From the NCBI GenBank assembly GCA_947846985.1, contig CANTUZ010000010.1, positions 23,731,095 through 23,795,094 on the forward strand: DNA of 64,000 bases, in the 5' to 3' direction. The position numbers and the translations under genes are program-made. The notes under the pieces were generated by a model that worked only from the letters and a program-made list of their open reading frames with translations, was not told where the DNA came from and ran no database searches. Below are positions 63,601 to 64,000 of the stretch, piece after piece; the first letter of the stretch is position 1; the number at the start of each line of letters is the position of its first letter. The DNA is from Fratercula arctica (lineage: Eukaryota > Chordata > Aves > Charadriiformes > Alcidae).

Positions 63601-64000
63601 CTGGCATAGATAGGGTTCCGACTTTGACGCTTTCAAAGTTGTGTCTTCCAAGTGTCACCTTTTGTCACCACAAATATTAAATATCCAACATTCAATACAG
63701 GGCACCTTCAAGTGTTTACGTAAGGGAAAAGGCCGTCATTTGATGCAAAAACAACTTCACACTAAAAATCACTGTTCTTTCCTTTTTTCCTAGCACCTTC
63801 TTATGCCAGCTCATCCTCAGTTATATATTTTCCCTACCAGAGGACGTGCCGTATTGCATCACAAAATTAAGGAAAACATTTTTTCAGTAACAAGAAGACT
63901 GATGCCTTCTTACCAAGCAGAACAAGAATAGCACTTTTAACAAAATCAGATTTTACAGGTTATCAGAGCCATCTCTTCCCTGTTTCAATGACAGCTGGAT
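54631..64000. other. Noncoding region, segment 6
   Basis: About 9.4 kb without a supported protein gene. It includes an imperfect AC repeat at 55339-55369 and chance ORFs (59444-59764, 61144-61542). Strong minus-strand donor-like sites lie near 63250 (CAG|GTGAGA) and 63430 (ATG|GTAAGT). No CAMK2G exon was found, although that gene is the upstream neighbour in human. Confidence 0.5.
55339..55369 (+). repeat. Imperfect AC microsatellite
   Basis: CACACA units interrupted by G and AT (ACGCACACACAGACACACAT and onward). Confidence 0.8.

Noticed and set aside
27759..64000. CAMK2G, expected upstream neighbour from the human gene order
   Set aside because: I looked for its conserved C-terminal association-domain segments on the minus strand and found none.

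Overview
The window is vertebrate nuclear DNA, most likely from a bird (another sauropsid is possible). Genes are split by GT-AG introns. The one clear protein is close to mammalian NDST2 but clearly diverged from it, the gene is compact, introns are short, and recognisable interspersed repeats are few. I could not identify the species.

Layout: (1) Bases 40-195 look like the last coding exon of a plus-strand gene. Its position tail-to-tail with NDST2 matches ZSWIM8 in the human order, but I assign it mainly from that order. (2) Bases about 1990-27758 hold NDST2 on the minus strand: 13 coding exons encoding 879 residues, with every splice junction GT-AG and every reading phase consistent. It encodes the Golgi bifunctional heparan sulfate/heparin N-deacetylase/N-sulfotransferase 2. 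The deacetylase metal-site and cysteine residues, the PAPS-binding loop, the catalytic glutamate and the sulfotransferase disulfide are all present, so the gene looks functional. Most minus-strand and plus-strand ORFs over this stretch are shadows or chance. (3) Bases 27759-64000 contain no protein gene that I can support. The plus strand there is visibly richer in C than G and often richer in A than T, like the NDST2 introns, which fits a long minus-strand 5' intron or another minus-strand transcript. Inside it are a candidate 61-base noncoding exon (54570-54630), a CpG-rich block with a strong G-quadruplex motif (about 45190-45490), two GC-richer segments that look like old mobile-element or LTR-like pieces (about 35790-36260 and 50380-50900), a 44-base tandem duplication (29540-29627), and long AT-rich stretches. 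CAMK2G, which flanks NDST2 upstream in human, was not found.

I found no prokaryotic features, CRISPR array, tRNA or rRNA, and no convincing new biological system. The most useful leads concern the structure of the long NDST2 5' region and its candidate promoter.
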